Assembly (NCBI RefSeq): GCF_019192965.1 | Contig: NZ_JAHTKU010000004.1 | Span: 248,001 to 312,000, forward strand | DNA from: Nocardioides daeguensis | Lineage (GTDB): Bacteria > Actinomycetota > Actinomycetes > Propionibacteriales > Nocardioidaceae | DNA length: 64,000 nucleotides | Direction: 5' to 3' | Shown here: positions 8,467 to 16,745 of the stretch, in pieces | How positions within the stretch are numbered: the stretch's first letter is position 1 | How the letters are laid out: every line of letters begins with the position of its first letter | Translations under genes and position numbers: made by a program | Notes under the pieces: model-generated | The model's input: the letters and a program-made list of their open reading frames with translations, nothing else | What the model was told of the DNA's origin: nothing | Databases searched by the model: none

Positions 8467-10032
8467 TCAGGACAGCTCGCGCTTGAGGATCTTGCCGGTG
8501 GCGGTCATCGGGAGGGCGTCGACGACCTCCACGATGCGGGGGTACTTGTACGCCGCCATCTCCTCCTTGCTCCACGCGACGATCTCCTCCGGGGTGGCGC
8601 TGGCGCCCGGCTTGAGGATGACGAACGCCTTGATCTCCTCGCCGTGGCTCTCGTGCGGGACGCCGATGACGGCCGCCAGGGAGATCGCCGGGTGGGTGAG
8701 GAGGACCTCCTCGATCTCGCGCGGGTACACGTTGAAGCCGCCGCGGATGATCATGTCCTTGGAGCGGTCGACGATGTAGTACCAGCCGTCGGCGTCACGA
8801 CGGCCGAGGTCGCCGGAGCGGAACCAGCCGTCGGCGCTGATCGCCTCCGCCGTGGCCTCGGGCCGCTTGTAGTAGCCCTTCATGACGTTGTGGCCCTTGA
8901 TGGCGATCTCGCCGATGCCCTCGGGGTCCTTGACCTCGTCCCACGTCTCCGGCTCGAGCAGCTTCATCTCGACGCCGGGGATCGGCGTGCCGATGGAGCC
9001 GACCCGGACGGGTGAGCCCAGCCGCGAGAAGCTCGCGACCGGAGAGGTCTCGGAGAGGCCGTAGCCCTCGAGGATGACGACGCCGAAGCGCTCCTCGAAC
9101 TGGTGGTGCACCTCGACCGGGAGGGCGGCGCCGCCGGCGACGGCGACGCGCAGGTTCTCGGCGAGGGTCTTGACGTCGACGGTCTCGTCGAGCGCGTTGA
9201 GCAGGCCCCAGTACATGGTCGGGACGCCGGCGAAGAAGGTCACCTTCTCCTTGAGCATCAGGGCGATCGCGGGCCCGGCCTCGAAGCGCGGCAGCATCAC
9301 GACCGTGCCGCCGTACGCGAAGGCACCGTTCTGGATGACGGTCTGGCCGAACGAGTGGAACAGCGGCAGCACGCACAAGTAGGTGTCGGGCCGCGTCGGG
9401 TCGGCGCCGAACAGGTCCTCGCCGATGAGGGCGTTGGCGCGCATGTTGCGGTGCCGCAGCTCGGCGCCCTTGGGCTGCCCGGTGGTGCCGGACGTGTAGA
9501 GGATGACGGCGGTGTCGTCGTCGGACACCTCGACCGTGTCGAACGTCGGCGCCTGGCCGGCGAGGGCCTGACCGAGCGTCTCGGTGCCCTCGACGGGCGA
9601 CGGCGCGGTCGGGTCGGCGGTGATGACGAAGAAGTGCTCGCAGCCCCCGTTGTCGCGGGCGGCCTGGAAGCCCTCGTGGGCCTCGGCACCGATGGGAAGC
9701 TCGGGGGTGCCCTGGAAGGCGAAGTAGGCCTTCGCGTCGGAGTCGCCGAGGTGGTAGGCGATCTCCCGGCCCTTGAGCAGCACGTTGAGCGGGACGACGC
9801 TCGCGCCGGCCTTGAGGATGCCGTAGTAGACGATCGTGAAGTAGGGCAGGTTGGGGCAGCTCAGCGCCACCTTGTCGCCCGGCTTGATGCCGCGCGAGAC
9901 GAGCAGGTTGGCGACCTGGTTGGCCGCGCCGTTGACCTGCGGGTACGACAGCCGGGTGTCCCCGAACACGATGGCCGTGCGGTCGGGGTAGGACTGGGCA
10001 CTGTTCTCGAGGAACGCGGCGAGGTTCGTCAT
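8467..10032 (-). CDS. Long-chain-fatty-acid--CoA ligase (FadD-type acyl-CoA synthetase)
   Basis: This enzyme activates a carboxylic acid as acyl-AMP and transfers it to CoA. The product is 521 residues from ATG 10032. The AMP-binding signature YTSGTTGQPKGAE lies near residue 175. Later motifs include EGYGLSETSP, the hinge DGWFRSGDLGRRD, the IKGHNVMKGYYKRPEAT block and the C-terminal catalytic Lys region TGKILKREL. The residue pattern fits medium or long-chain FadD enzymes; the exact substrate cannot be told. A TTG three codons upstream is less likely as start. A perfect palindrome at 10056-10069 lies just upstream and may be its operator. The gene stands alone. Confidence 0.92.
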   Translation of the reverse strand: MTNLAAFLENSAQSYPDRTAIVFGDTRLSYPQVNGAANQVANLLVSRGIKPGDKVALSCPNLPYFTIVYYGILKAGASVVPLNVLLKGREIAYHLGDSDAKAYFAFQGTPELPIGAEAHEGFQAARDNGGCEHFFVITADPTAPSPVEGTETLGQALAGQAPTFDTVEVSDDDTAVILYTSGTTGQPKGAELRHRNMRANALIGEDLFGADPTRPDTYLCVLPLFHSFGQTVIQNGAFAYGGTVVMLPRFEAGPAIALMLKEKVTFFAGVPTMYWGLLNALDETVDVKTLAENLRVAVAGGAALPVEVHHQFEERFGVVILEGYGLSETSPVASFSRLGSPVRVGSIGTPIPGVEMKLLEPETWDEVKDPEGIGEIAIKGHNVMKGYYKRPEATAEAISADGWFRSGDLGRRDADGWYYIVDRSKDMIIRGGFNVYPREIEEVLLTHPAISLAAVIGVPHESHGEEIKAFVILKPGASATPEEIVAWSKEEMAAYKYPRIVEVVDALPMTATGKILKRELS

Positions 10033-10055
10033 GCCGCACAATTTACTGGGCCCTC

Positions 10056-10069
10056 GTGACCACGGTCAC
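10056..10069. promoter_or_regulatory. Palindromic operator candidate upstream of the acyl-CoA ligase
   Basis: GTGACC-AC-GGTCAC is a perfect inverted repeat 23 bp before the acyl-CoA ligase ATG. A third half-site, GGTCAC, follows at 10071-10076. The spacing and position fit a TetR- or GntR-type repressor site overlapping the promoter. The rest of the gap to 10203 shows nothing else. The regulator is not encoded next to it. Confidence 0.45.
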
Positions 10070-10202
10070 TGGTCACGGGACCAATCCCGCTCGCACGGTG
10101 TTGTGCCCGGGACCAGCAGGCTCGGACAGGGAGCAGCCACGGGCAGCGCCAGGTCACGAGCGCCGGTTGCCGCCTCGGCGCTCGGCGTCGAGTCCTGCCC
10201 GT

Positions 10203-10811
10203 TCAGACCTTCGACAGGTGGCTGTCATCGGGCGACTGAGCCTTCGCGACGTGGCGCACGGTGGCCGCGAGGAACGCCGCCAACGTCGTCGCCAGCTCCG
10301 GACCGGCCACGCCGTCCTCGTCGACGGGCGCGTCCGTCCAGTGCACGCAGGTTTCGGGGGCTCCGAGCACCTGGGCGCCGCAGTACCCGAGGCAGGCGCG
10401 CAGGTGGGCCTGGGCCACCGCAGTGCCTGCACCGTTGAGCCCGGCGCCCAGCAGCGCGACGGGCTTGCCGAACCAGGAGCTCTCGCCCCACGGCCGGGAA
10501 CCGACGTCGATGGCGTTCTTGAGCACGGCCGGGATCGAACGGTTGTACTCAGGGGTGACGATGATGAGCCCGTCGGCCGCCTCGAGCTCCGCCTTGAACC
10601 GGCGTGCGCTGGCAGGGAACGCGGCGTCGTGATCGGGGTTGTACATCGGCAGGGCGTCGATCCGGATGTCGGCCAAGGTGACGCCCGACGGCGCCATGCG
10701 GTGGAGGGCACGGGCCAGCCGACGGTTGATCGATCGATGCGACAGGCTGCCGACGATGAGTCCGATGCGGAGAGGAGCGTGGTGCTGCGGCGTTGCGGTC
10801 ATGTCCGCCAT
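10203..10811 (-). CDS. NADPH-dependent FMN reductase (flavodoxin-like quinone/azo reductase family)
   Basis: The product has 202 residues from ATG 10811; ATG 10802 is an equally possible start. The fold is that of the NADPH-dependent FMN reductase family. It has the flavin phosphate loop GSLSHRSINRRLA near the start, LPMYNPDHD, and the hallmark TPEYNRSIPAVLKNAIDVGS in the middle. Members reduce quinones, azo dyes, chromate or free FMN. The tail has a family-unlike LGAPETCVHWTDAPVDEDG segment. It is transcribed divergently from a LysR gene 62 bp away, the usual arrangement for a LysR-controlled oxidoreductase. The inducer is unknown. Confidence 0.88.
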   Translation of the reverse strand: MADMTATPQHHAPLRIGLIVGSLSHRSINRRLARALHRMAPSGVTLADIRIDALPMYNPDHDAAFPASARRFKAELEAADGLIIVTPEYNRSIPAVLKNAIDVGSRPWGESSWFGKPVALLGAGLNGAGTAVAQAHLRACLGYCGAQVLGAPETCVHWTDAPVDEDGVAGPELATTLAAFLAATVRHVAKAQSPDDSHLSKV

Positions 10812-10860
10812 CGAACCGGGCACGCGCAGGCCTGAGAAGGCCTGCCACTGCACCTCAGCT

Positions 10861-10875
10861 ATACGCTGGGCGTAT
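10861..10875. promoter_or_regulatory. LysR-type palindrome overlapping the regulator's own start codon
   Basis: ATACG-N5-CGTAT is a 15-bp interrupted palindrome with T and A in LysR-box-like positions, lying between the divergent FMN reductase and LysR genes. It ends inside the LysR ATG (10874-10876). A protein bound there would block the start of its own gene, which fits the autorepression common in this family. Confidence 0.4.
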
Positions 10876-11812
10876 GGACGACCCTGACAGCGGCTTGGAG
10901 GTGAAGGCGTTCCGGACCTTCCTCGCAGTCGTCGACCACGGGAGCTTCAGTGCGGCCGCGCGCGCACTGGGCACCACCCAGCCCACGGTGTCGCGGATCG
11001 TCGCGGGGGTCGAAGGGGCGCTGGGGGTCTCACTGGTGGTGCGGAGCACCCGGTCACTGGCCCTCACCGAGGCGGGGAGGACCTTCGCCTCGCAGGCCCG
11101 CCGGGTGCTCGACAACGTCGCCGTCGCACATCACCTCACCCGCCGAGCCGCTGCCCCGGAGCCGAGCCTCGTCGTGGCCGTGAAGGCCGACGGGGACGGA
11201 GGTCTGCTGCGCGAGGCCATCGCCACCTTCGAAACGACCGGGCATCGCGTCGAGCTGCTGTTGCGCGAGACGCGCCAGCTCGCGGAGGCGGTCCGGACCG
11301 GCGAAGCGGACGTGGGCCTGCTTGCCGGCCCTCCCGTGTCGTCGGAGCTCACCGACCTCGACACCGAGCTCGTGTTCGTCGAGCCGCGCGTGACCATGCT
11401 GCACGCCGGACACCGGCATGCGGGCAGGGAGCGGATCGGGCTCGAGGAGCTCGTCGAGGAACCGGTCGCCACGTGGCCGGACGCGGGCGAAGAGTTGGAC
11501 CGCTTCTACCAGGGACTGGCTCCGGGCGATCCCGGCCGAATGACGACCGGACCCGCCGTCAGGGACCTCGCGGAGGTGCTGCGACTCGTCGAGATGGGTC
11601 GCGCGATCACCTTCCTCCCCGAGAGCGTCGCGCGTCGGTTCGAAGGGCGGGCCATCGCTGCGGTACCCACGGACGGCGTGGCACCCAGTGCGCTGCGCCT
11701 TGTATGGCGGCCATCGAGTCGCGATCTCGCCGTCGCCGCGTTCGTGCGGCACGTGCTCGACATCGCGGAGCAACACTCTGAGGGCCCGAGGCCCGTGGAT
11801 GCACAGCGCTGA
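10874..11812 (+). CDS. LysR-family transcriptional regulator
   Basis: The protein has 312 residues. The N-terminal winged helix-turn-helix is clear, with KAFRTFLAVVDHGSFSAAAR, GTTQPTVSRIV and LVVRSTRSLALTEAG. An alpha/beta inducer-binding domain covers about residues 95-300, starting LVVAVKADGDGG. The start at ATG 10874 lies inside a palindrome; longer upstream frames do not look coding. It probably controls the divergent FMN reductase in response to a redox-active or aromatic compound, and represses itself. The target and inducer are inferred from gene arrangement only. Confidence 0.92.
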   Translation: MDDPDSGLEVKAFRTFLAVVDHGSFSAAARALGTTQPTVSRIVAGVEGALGVSLVVRSTRSLALTEAGRTFASQARRVLDNVAVAHHLTRRAAAPEPSLVVAVKADGDGGLLREAIATFETTGHRVELLLRETRQLAEAVRTGEADVGLLAGPPVSSELTDLDTELVFVEPRVTMLHAGHRHAGRERIGLEELVEEPVATWPDAGEELDRFYQGLAPGDPGRMTTGPAVRDLAEVLRLVEMGRAITFLPESVARRFEGRAIAAVPTDGVAPSALRLVWRPSSRDLAVAAFVRHVLDIAEQHSEGPRPVDAQR

Positions 11813-11857
11813 CCGACCGGCCTCCGGCAGGGGGAAGCGCCCCCCACCAGCGGCCGC

Positions 11858-12760
11858 TCAGAACCTCTCGCCGGTGAGCCGCTCGTAGGCCTCGATGTAG
11901 CGGCTGCGGGTGCGCTCGACGACCTCGGGCGGCAGCGGGGGCGGGGCCTCTCCGGAGGAGCGGTCCCAGCCACTCTCGGGCGAGAGCGCCCAGTTGCGCA
12001 CGATCTGCTTGTCGTACGACGGCTGCGCGCGGCCGGGCTGCCAGTCGTCGGCCGGCCAGTAGCGCGAGGAGTCGGGGGTGAGGACCTCGTCGGCGAGCAC
12101 GATCGTGCCGTCGCCGCCGGGCGCGACACCGAACTCGAACTTGGTGTCGGCCAGGATGATCCCCTGCTCGCGTGCGATCTCCTCGGCGCGGCCGTAGACC
12201 CGCAGGGTCAGGTCGCGCAGCGCCGCGGCGGAGTCGGCGCCGACGGTGGCGACCACGGCGTCGTACGAGACGTTCTCGTCATGGTCGCCGAGCTCGGCCT
12301 TCGTGGCCGGGGTGAAGATCGGCTCGGGCAGGCGGCTGCCGTCTTCGAGGCCGGCGGGCAGCGCGATGCCGCAGACCTCGCCGGTGGCGCGGTAGTCGAG
12401 GAGGCCGGAGCCGGTGAGGTAGCCGCGGGCGACACACTCGACCGGGAACATGTCGAGGCGCTCACAGACCACGGCGCGACCGCGCACGGCGTCGAGGACG
12501 TCGGTGGAGATCACGTGGTTGGGGACCAGCGAGGCGAGCTGGTCGAACCACCACAACGACATCCGGGTGAGGATCTCGCCCTTGTCGGGGATGGTCGTCT
12601 CCAGCACGAAGTCGAAGATGGAGAGCCGGTCACTGGCGACCATCAGCAGCTTGCCGGTATGGGGGCCCTCGGTGATCTCGTAGAGGTCACGCACCTTGCC
12701 GGAGTGCAGGTGGCGGGCGCCGGGGAGCTCCGGGGCGGGCGGGATGTTCGCGAGCGTCAC
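11858..12760 (-). CDS. purC: Phosphoribosylaminoimidazole-succinocarboxamide synthase (SAICAR synthetase)
   Basis: PurC joins aspartate to CAIR using ATP, giving SAICAR in purine synthesis. The product has 300 residues, the longer form usual in actinobacteria. The SAICAR-synthetase features are present: [10 protein letters not shown] at the N-terminus (ATP loop), [12 protein letters not shown] in the middle and [10 protein letters not shown] with [11 protein letters not shown] near the C-terminus. The start is GTG 12760, and only a long unlikely extension lies upstream. It runs in the same direction as the other pur genes but stands alone, between a LysR gene and a divergent small gene. Confidence 0.96.
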   Translation of the reverse strand: MTLANIPPAPELPGARHLHSGKVRDLYEITEGPHTGKLLMVASDRLSIFDFVLETTIPDKGEILTRMSLWWFDQLASLVPNHVISTDVLDAVRGRAVVCERLDMFPVECVARGYLTGSGLLDYRATGEVCGIALPAGLEDGSRLPEPIFTPATKAELGDHDENVSYDAVVATVGADSAAALRDLTLRVYGRAEEIAREQGIILADTKFEFGVAPGGDGTIVLADEVLTPDSSRYWPADDWQPGRAQPSYDKQIVRNWALSPESGWDRSSGEAPPPLPPEVVERTRSRYIEAYERLTGERF

Positions 12761-12839
12761 GGACGACAGCCTAGGGCTCCTCGCCGGCCGGGCAGGGGGT
12801 GCCCGTCGGCGCTCCGAGCACGGATGGCACAGTGACGCC

Positions 12840-13202
12840 ATGACGGAGTCCGCGCAGCCGCTCATCGACAGCTCGACCTTCGCCCCCGGTCCGGTGGTGT
12901 GGGAGGACGAGATCTGGGTCCTCGCCCGGCACGACGCCGACGGCGTCCTCGGCCTGAGCCTGCTCCACCGCGAGCCCGAGGGTCTCGGCCAGCTCGACGA
13001 CGAGCACGCCTCGCAGCTCGGCCGGATCGGCAACCGACTGGTCCGGATCATCGAGCACCTCCCCGAGTCCGGCACCGTGTCCCTGGGCCGGATCGCCGGC
13101 GAGCGGGTCTGCCTGACCTTCGAGGTCACCGGTGTGCCCGACGAGCGCCTCCACGACATCGCGGTCAAGCTCGCCAACTGGGGCGGAGAAGCCCGCGCCT
13201 GA
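12840..13202 (+). CDS. Small conserved-looking protein with HIT-like pattern, function unknown
   Basis: The product has 120 residues from ATG 12840 and shows typical high-GC codon use. The middle, [13 protein letters not shown] followed by a Leu/His-rich strand, [27 protein letters not shown] and a return strand, has the spacing of a HIT-domain protein. The HxHxH nucleotide-binding motif is absent, so it is either a distant non-enzymatic relative or unrelated. No signal peptide or membrane segment is seen. It is divergent from purC across an 80-bp gap and lies 31 bp before the ABM gene on the same strand, so the two may form an operon. Confidence 0.65.
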   Translation: MTESAQPLIDSSTFAPGPVVWEDEIWVLARHDADGVLGLSLLHREPEGLGQLDDEHASQLGRIGNRLVRIIEHLPESGTVSLGRIAGERVCLTFEVTGVPDERLHDIAVKLANWGGEARA

Positions 13203-13233
13203 CCGGACGCGGCCCCGGCCCTAGGCTCGGGTC

Positions 13234-13551
13234 ATGTCCGTCGTGAAGATCAACGCCATCCAGGTCCCGCCGAACGCCGGCCCCGAGCTGGAGAAGCGGT
13301 TCGCCGCCCGCGCCGGCGCGGTCGAGGGCTCCCCCGGCTTCCTCGGCTTCCAGCTGCTCCGGCCGACCGCCGGCGAGGACCGCTACTTCGTGGTCACCCA
13401 CTGGGCCGACGAGGAGTCCTTCGCGGCCTGGCGCGACGGCGACGCCCGCGCCGCGCACGCGACTCCCGAGGGCGAGGCGCCCCGCAAGCCCGTCGCCACC
13501 GGCGCGAGCCTGCTGGAGTTCGAGGTCGTGCTGGACGTCAAGCCGGCCTGA
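13234..13551 (+). CDS. ABM-family monooxygenase (heme-degrading HmoA/MhuD-like)
   Basis: The product has 105 residues with the ferredoxin-like alpha/beta barrel of the antibiotic biosynthesis monooxygenase family. The signature VEGSPGFLGFQLLRP, the strand YFVVTHWADEESFAAW with its conserved Trp, and the C-terminal EFEVVLDV strand are all present. This sub-pattern is typical of small heme-binding or heme-degrading enzymes of the IsdG/HmoA/MhuD type, usually dimers. The heme ligand His cannot be assigned with confidence, so the substrate is open. Its last 14 bases overlap the convergent SRPBCC gene. Confidence 0.85.
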   Translation: MSVVKINAIQVPPNAGPELEKRFAARAGAVEGSPGFLGFQLLRPTAGEDRYFVVTHWADEESFAAWRDGDARAAHATPEGEAPRKPVATGASLLEFEVVLDVKPA

Positions 13552-13939
13552 GCACGAGCGCCGCGCGGCGCAGGTCCGCCGCCACGGCCGATCGGGCGCT
13601 CGCGGCGATCGCGCGTCCCAGCCCCAGGCCGTGGACGGCGAAGTCGGCGCTGACGACGCAGGTCGCCTCGCTGCCGGGGGCGAAGCGCAGCTCGAGGCGA
13701 GCGCGGAAGGGGCCGAACACGCCCTCCTCCGCCCAGCGGTACGGCGGCTCGGAGATCGTCGTGCGCATCCGCGGGCGCACGCCCGGGACCACGGTCACGT
13801 CGGTCCACGCGGCGCCCTCGCGTCGTACGTCGGCGACGGCACGCAGCGACGACTGCCACTGCGGCCGGTTCCGCGGGTCGGCAAGATAGGCGAAGGCCCG
13901 GTCCGCCGGGACCGGGAAGACGATCTCGACCGGCCTCAC
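13538..13939 (-). CDS. SRPBCC (polyketide cyclase/dehydrase-type) family protein
   Basis: The product has 133 residues from GTG 13939. It follows the START/Bet v1-like pattern: VEIVFPVPADRAFAYLADP, NRPQWQSSL, then alternating strands and a long final helix with GRAIAASARSAVAADLRRAA. Such proteins bind hydrophobic ligands, or act as cyclases or toxin-like binding proteins; nothing more specific is visible. It starts 10 bp after the purB stop on the same strand and probably shares its transcript. It overlaps the convergent ABM gene by 14 bases. Confidence 0.8.
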   Translation of the reverse strand: MRPVEIVFPVPADRAFAYLADPRNRPQWQSSLRAVADVRREGAAWTDVTVVPGVRPRMRTTISEPPYRWAEEGVFGPFRARLELRFAPGSEATCVVSADFAVHGLGLGRAIAASARSAVAADLRRAALVLRPA

Positions 13940-13949
13940 CGGACCGGCC

Positions 13950-15380
13950 TCAGAGGATCGCGCCCGGGTGGTACTCGGCGGCGCCGGGGTGCGCGGCGAC
14001 GACGGCCGCGACCTGCCGGCAGACCTCCTGGGTCTGCGCGACCGCGGCACCGGTGAAGGTGATCGGCTCAGCGACCAGCGACTGCAGCTGCTCCTGGGTG
14101 AGGCCGAGGCGCTCGTCGGCGGCGAGCTTGGCGAAGACGTCGTTCTCGGCCTGGCCCTTCCGCATGGCGAGGGCGGTGCCGACGGCGGCCTCCTTGATCG
14201 CCTCGTGCGCGCTCTCCCGGCCCACGCCGTTGCGGACGGCGGCCATGAGGACCTTGGTGGTGGCGAGGTAGGGCAGGTAGCGGTCGAGCTCGCGCTGGAT
14301 GACCGCCGGGAAGGCGCCGAACTCGTCGAGCACGGTGAGGAAGGTCTGGAACAGGCCGTCGACAGCGAAGAAGGCGTCGGGCAGCGCCACGCGTCGTACG
14401 ACGGAGCAGGAGACGTCGCCCTCGTTCCACTGGTCGCCGGCGAGCTCGCCGACCATGGAGAGGTAGCCGCGGGTGACCACGGCGAGGCCGTTGACCCGCT
14501 CGCAGGAGCGGGTGTTCATCTTGTGGGGCATGGCGGAGGAGCCGACCTGGCCCTCCTTGAAGCCCTCGGTCACGATCTCGTTGCCGGCCATCAGGCGGAT
14601 CGTGGTGGCGAGGTTGGAGGGCGCCGCGGTCAGCTGGACCAGCGCGGAGAGCACGTCGAAGTCGAGGGAGCGCGGGTAGACCTGCCCGACGCTGGTGAGG
14701 ACCCGGTCGAAGCCCAGGTGCTTCGCGACCCGCCGCTCGAGGTCGGCGAGCTTGTCGGCGTCGCCACCGAGCAGGTCGAGCATGTCCTGGGCGGTGCCCA
14801 TCGGGCCCTTGATGCCGCGCAGCGGGTAACGGCCGAGCAGGTCCTCGATCCGCTCGACGGCGATCATCAGCTCGTCGGCGACGGTCGCGAACCGCTTGCC
14901 GAGGGTGGTCGCCTGCGCGGCGACGTTGTGGCTGCGCCCGGCCATGACCGTGGCCTCGTGCTCGGCGGCGAGGCGGCCGAGCCGGGCGAGAGTGGCGACG
15001 GCGCGGTCGCGGAGCAGCTCGAGGGACTGCTTGACCTGCAGCTGCTCGACGTTCTCGGTCAGGTCGCGGCTGGTCATGCCCTTGTGGATGTGCTCGTGGC
15101 CGGCGAGCGCCGCGAACTCCTCGATCCGCGCCTTCACGTCGTGGCGGGTGACCCGCTCCCGGGCCGCGATGCTGGCCAGGTCGACCGCCTCAGCGCCCCG
15201 GTCGGCGACGTTCTCGTAGGCCTCGACCACGCCGTCGGGTACGTCGATCCCAAGGTCCTTCTGCGCCTTGAGGACGGCGATCCACAACTGCCGCTCGAGG
15301 ACGATCTTGTGCTCGGGCGACCAGATCGCGGTCAGGTCGGCGGCGGCGTAGCGGGTGGCGAGGACGTTCGGCACGGTCAC
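13950..15380 (-). CDS. purB: Adenylosuccinate lyase
   Basis: PurB removes fumarate from SAICAR and from adenylosuccinate, so it acts twice in purine synthesis. The product has 476 residues, the usual actinobacterial length. The fumarase/aspartase superfamily signature GSSAMPHKMN lies near residue 280 with its catalytic Ser. AGRSHNVAAQATT and SRDLTENVEQLQ supply other active-site blocks. GTG 15380 is chosen because GGGAGA lies eight bases upstream; ATG 15398 would add six residues. The leader begins immediately inside a tandem 106-bp repeat, which is unusual for a housekeeping gene. Confidence 0.96.
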   Translation of the reverse strand: MTVPNVLATRYAAADLTAIWSPEHKIVLERQLWIAVLKAQKDLGIDVPDGVVEAYENVADRGAEAVDLASIAARERVTRHDVKARIEEFAALAGHEHIHKGMTSRDLTENVEQLQVKQSLELLRDRAVATLARLGRLAAEHEATVMAGRSHNVAAQATTLGKRFATVADELMIAVERIEDLLGRYPLRGIKGPMGTAQDMLDLLGGDADKLADLERRVAKHLGFDRVLTSVGQVYPRSLDFDVLSALVQLTAAPSNLATTIRLMAGNEIVTEGFKEGQVGSSAMPHKMNTRSCERVNGLAVVTRGYLSMVGELAGDQWNEGDVSCSVVRRVALPDAFFAVDGLFQTFLTVLDEFGAFPAVIQRELDRYLPYLATTKVLMAAVRNGVGRESAHEAIKEAAVGTALAMRKGQAENDVFAKLAADERLGLTQEQLQSLVAEPITFTGAAVAQTQEVCRQVAAVVAAHPGAAEYHPGAIL

Positions 15381-15397
15381 GGATGGTGATTCTCCCA

Positions 15398-15609
15398 TGC
15401 CCGCCGCGACGCGAGGAACGAGCGTCGCTGCGGACCAGCAGGGGAGATTGAGGAGCGCCGCGGGTGAGCTCGCGAACCCGCGACGCGCGTCTCGAAATCC
15501 CCGTGCCCGCCGCGACGCGAGGAACGAGCGTCGCTGCGGACCAGCAGGGGAGATTGAGGAGCGCCGCGGGTGAGCTCGCGAACCCGCGACGCGCGTCTCG
15601 AAATCCACG
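15398..15609. repeat. Tandem duplication of a 106-bp palindrome-containing unit upstream of purB
   Basis: Two consecutive copies, 15398-15503 and 15504-15609, are nearly identical over 106 bp. Each contains GATTGAGGAGCG on the left, an inner stem CGCGGGT/ACCCGCG and GCGTCTCGAAATC on the right. The same half-motifs (TTGAGGAGCG and TCTCGAAAC) appear at 21111-21290, so this is a dispersed repeat family. It fills the gap between the GNAT gene and purB, both on the minus strand, and is probably transcribed in the purB leader. Confidence 0.85.
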
Positions 15610-15629
15610 TGCCGGGCGCCTGCCCGAAC

Positions 15630-16124
15630 TCAGCGAGCAGGGCGGACCAGGACCAGCTCGCCGTCCTCGTTGCTGCCCCGGACCGCGGTGAACCCGGCCT
15701 TGGCCGCCACCCGCAGGCTCGCGGTGTTGTCGGGGGCGATCGAGGCCCGGACCCGGACCCCGGCCGCGTCGGCCCGCCGGAGCAGGGCACCGAGCGCCTC
15801 GCTCGCCAGGCCGTAGCCGCGCGCGGGCGGCACCAGGCCGTAGCCCACCTCGACCTCGGGCACCTCGTCGTCGGCCGGCTCGGGCGGGCCGAAGAAGCCG
15901 ATCGAGCCGATCACGAGCTGCTGCTTGAGGGAGACGATCGACCGTGGACCCCACGGGTCGCCGTCGCGCCAAAAGGTGGCGGCGCCCCGGTCGTCCTCGC
16001 GCGGGAACTCGGGGTGCCAGCCCGGCAGCCGCTCGCCCGACCTGATCGCGGTCACCGTCGCCTCGTCCCACAGCACCAGCCGGAGCCGGTCGGTCTGCAC
16101 GCCGACGGGCTGCTGGTCAGCCAT
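15630..16124 (-). CDS. GNAT-family N-acetyltransferase (RimJ/RimL-like)
   Basis: The product has 164 residues from ATG 16124. It shows the GNAT order: LRLVLWDEATVTAI, a central strand QLVIGSIGFFG, then motif A EVEVGYGLVPPARGYGLASEALG with the acetyl-CoA loop RGYGLA, and motif B VRASIAPDNTASLRVAAKAGF. This layout fits the RimJ/RimL subgroup that acetylates protein N-termini or small amines; the acceptor cannot be predicted. The start overlaps by eight bases a possible 27-codon reading frame, so translational coupling is likely. Confidence 0.88.
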   Translation of the reverse strand: MADQQPVGVQTDRLRLVLWDEATVTAIRSGERLPGWHPEFPREDDRGAATFWRDGDPWGPRSIVSLKQQLVIGSIGFFGPPEPADDEVPEVEVGYGLVPPARGYGLASEALGALLRRADAAGVRVRASIAPDNTASLRVAAKAGFTAVRGSNEDGELVLVRPAR

Positions 16125-16200
16125 CGAGCGCCACCGCCCGGCCGTGCTCGTCGGCAGCGGCCATCTCCCGGGCACGGACCTGTTCGGCGGACTCAGCCAT
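16117..16200 (-). CDS. Possible 27-residue leader peptide before the acetyltransferase
   Basis: A short frame from ATG 16200 to TGA 16119-16117 encodes 27 mostly polar residues rich in Ala and Glu. About four fifths of its third positions are G or C. Its end overlaps the GNAT start by eight bases (ATGGCTGA), the geometry of a coupled upstream reading frame. It has only a weak ribosome site and no recognisable family, so it may be chance. Confidence 0.3.
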   Translation of the reverse strand: MAESAEQVRAREMAAADEHGRAVALDG

Positions 16201-16253
16201 GGCGCCACTCTGCCAGCGCGCGGGGCGGCGTGCGTCGGTGCCCCACAGGCGGC

Positions 16254-16745
16254 TCACTCCCCCAGCATCCGCTGCCACCACACGACGTCGATCCAGCGGT
16301 CGAACTTGCGGCCGACCTCGCGCAGCACGCCCTGCCGCTCGAAGCCGCAGGCCCGGTGCAGGCCCTCGCTGGCGTCGTTGGGCAGGGCGATGCAAGCCAG
16401 GGCCGTGCGCACCCCCGACGCCTGCATCCGGGCCAGCAGGTCGTCGTACAGCAGGCGGCCCAGGCCGCGGCCGGTGGCGGCGTGGTCGACGTAGACCGTG
16501 ACCTCGCGGGTGCGGTCGTAGGCACCGCGGTCACGGAACGGGCCGGAGTAGGCGAACCCGACGACCGCGCCCGCCACCTCGGCGACGAGGAAGTGGTCGC
16601 CGGGGTGGGTGGAGGCGAGCTTCCTCTCCCACACCGAACGCGGCGGCGGCTCGGTGTCGAAGGTGGCGTAGCCGGTGCGGACCTCGTGGGCGTAGATCGC
16701 GGCGACCGCGTCGAGGTCGGCGTCGGTCGCGGGCCGGACGCTCAT
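16254..16745 (-). CDS. GNAT N-acetyltransferase, phosphinothricin-acetyltransferase-like
   Basis: The product has 163 residues. The order of motifs, VRPATDADLDAVAAIYAHEV, YATFDTEPP, FLVAEVAGAVVGFAYSGPFRDR, VTVYVDHAATGRGLGRLLYDDL and GFERQGVLREVGRKFDRWID, is the one seen in the PAT/Bar/YncA group. Members acetylate phosphinothricin, methionine sulfoximine or similar amino acids. Whether this protein confers resistance cannot be read from sequence. ATG 16745 overlaps the purD stop by four bases (ATGA), so it is translated from the purD message. Confidence 0.9.
   Translation of the reverse strand: MSVRPATDADLDAVAAIYAHEVRTGYATFDTEPPPRSVWERKLASTHPGDHFLVAEVAGAVVGFAYSGPFRDRGAYDRTREVTVYVDHAATGRGLGRLLYDDLLARMQASGVRTALACIALPNDASEGLHRACGFERQGVLREVGRKFDRWIDVVWWQRMLGE

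Noticed and set aside
12840..13202. HIT-family hydrolase
   Set aside because: The spacing is similar but the HxHxH motif is absent, so only a weak fold-level likeness is kept.
15398..15609. CRISPR array
   Set aside because: There are only two units of 106 bp with no short repeat-spacer pattern and no cas genes; it is a tandem duplication of a palindromic repeat.
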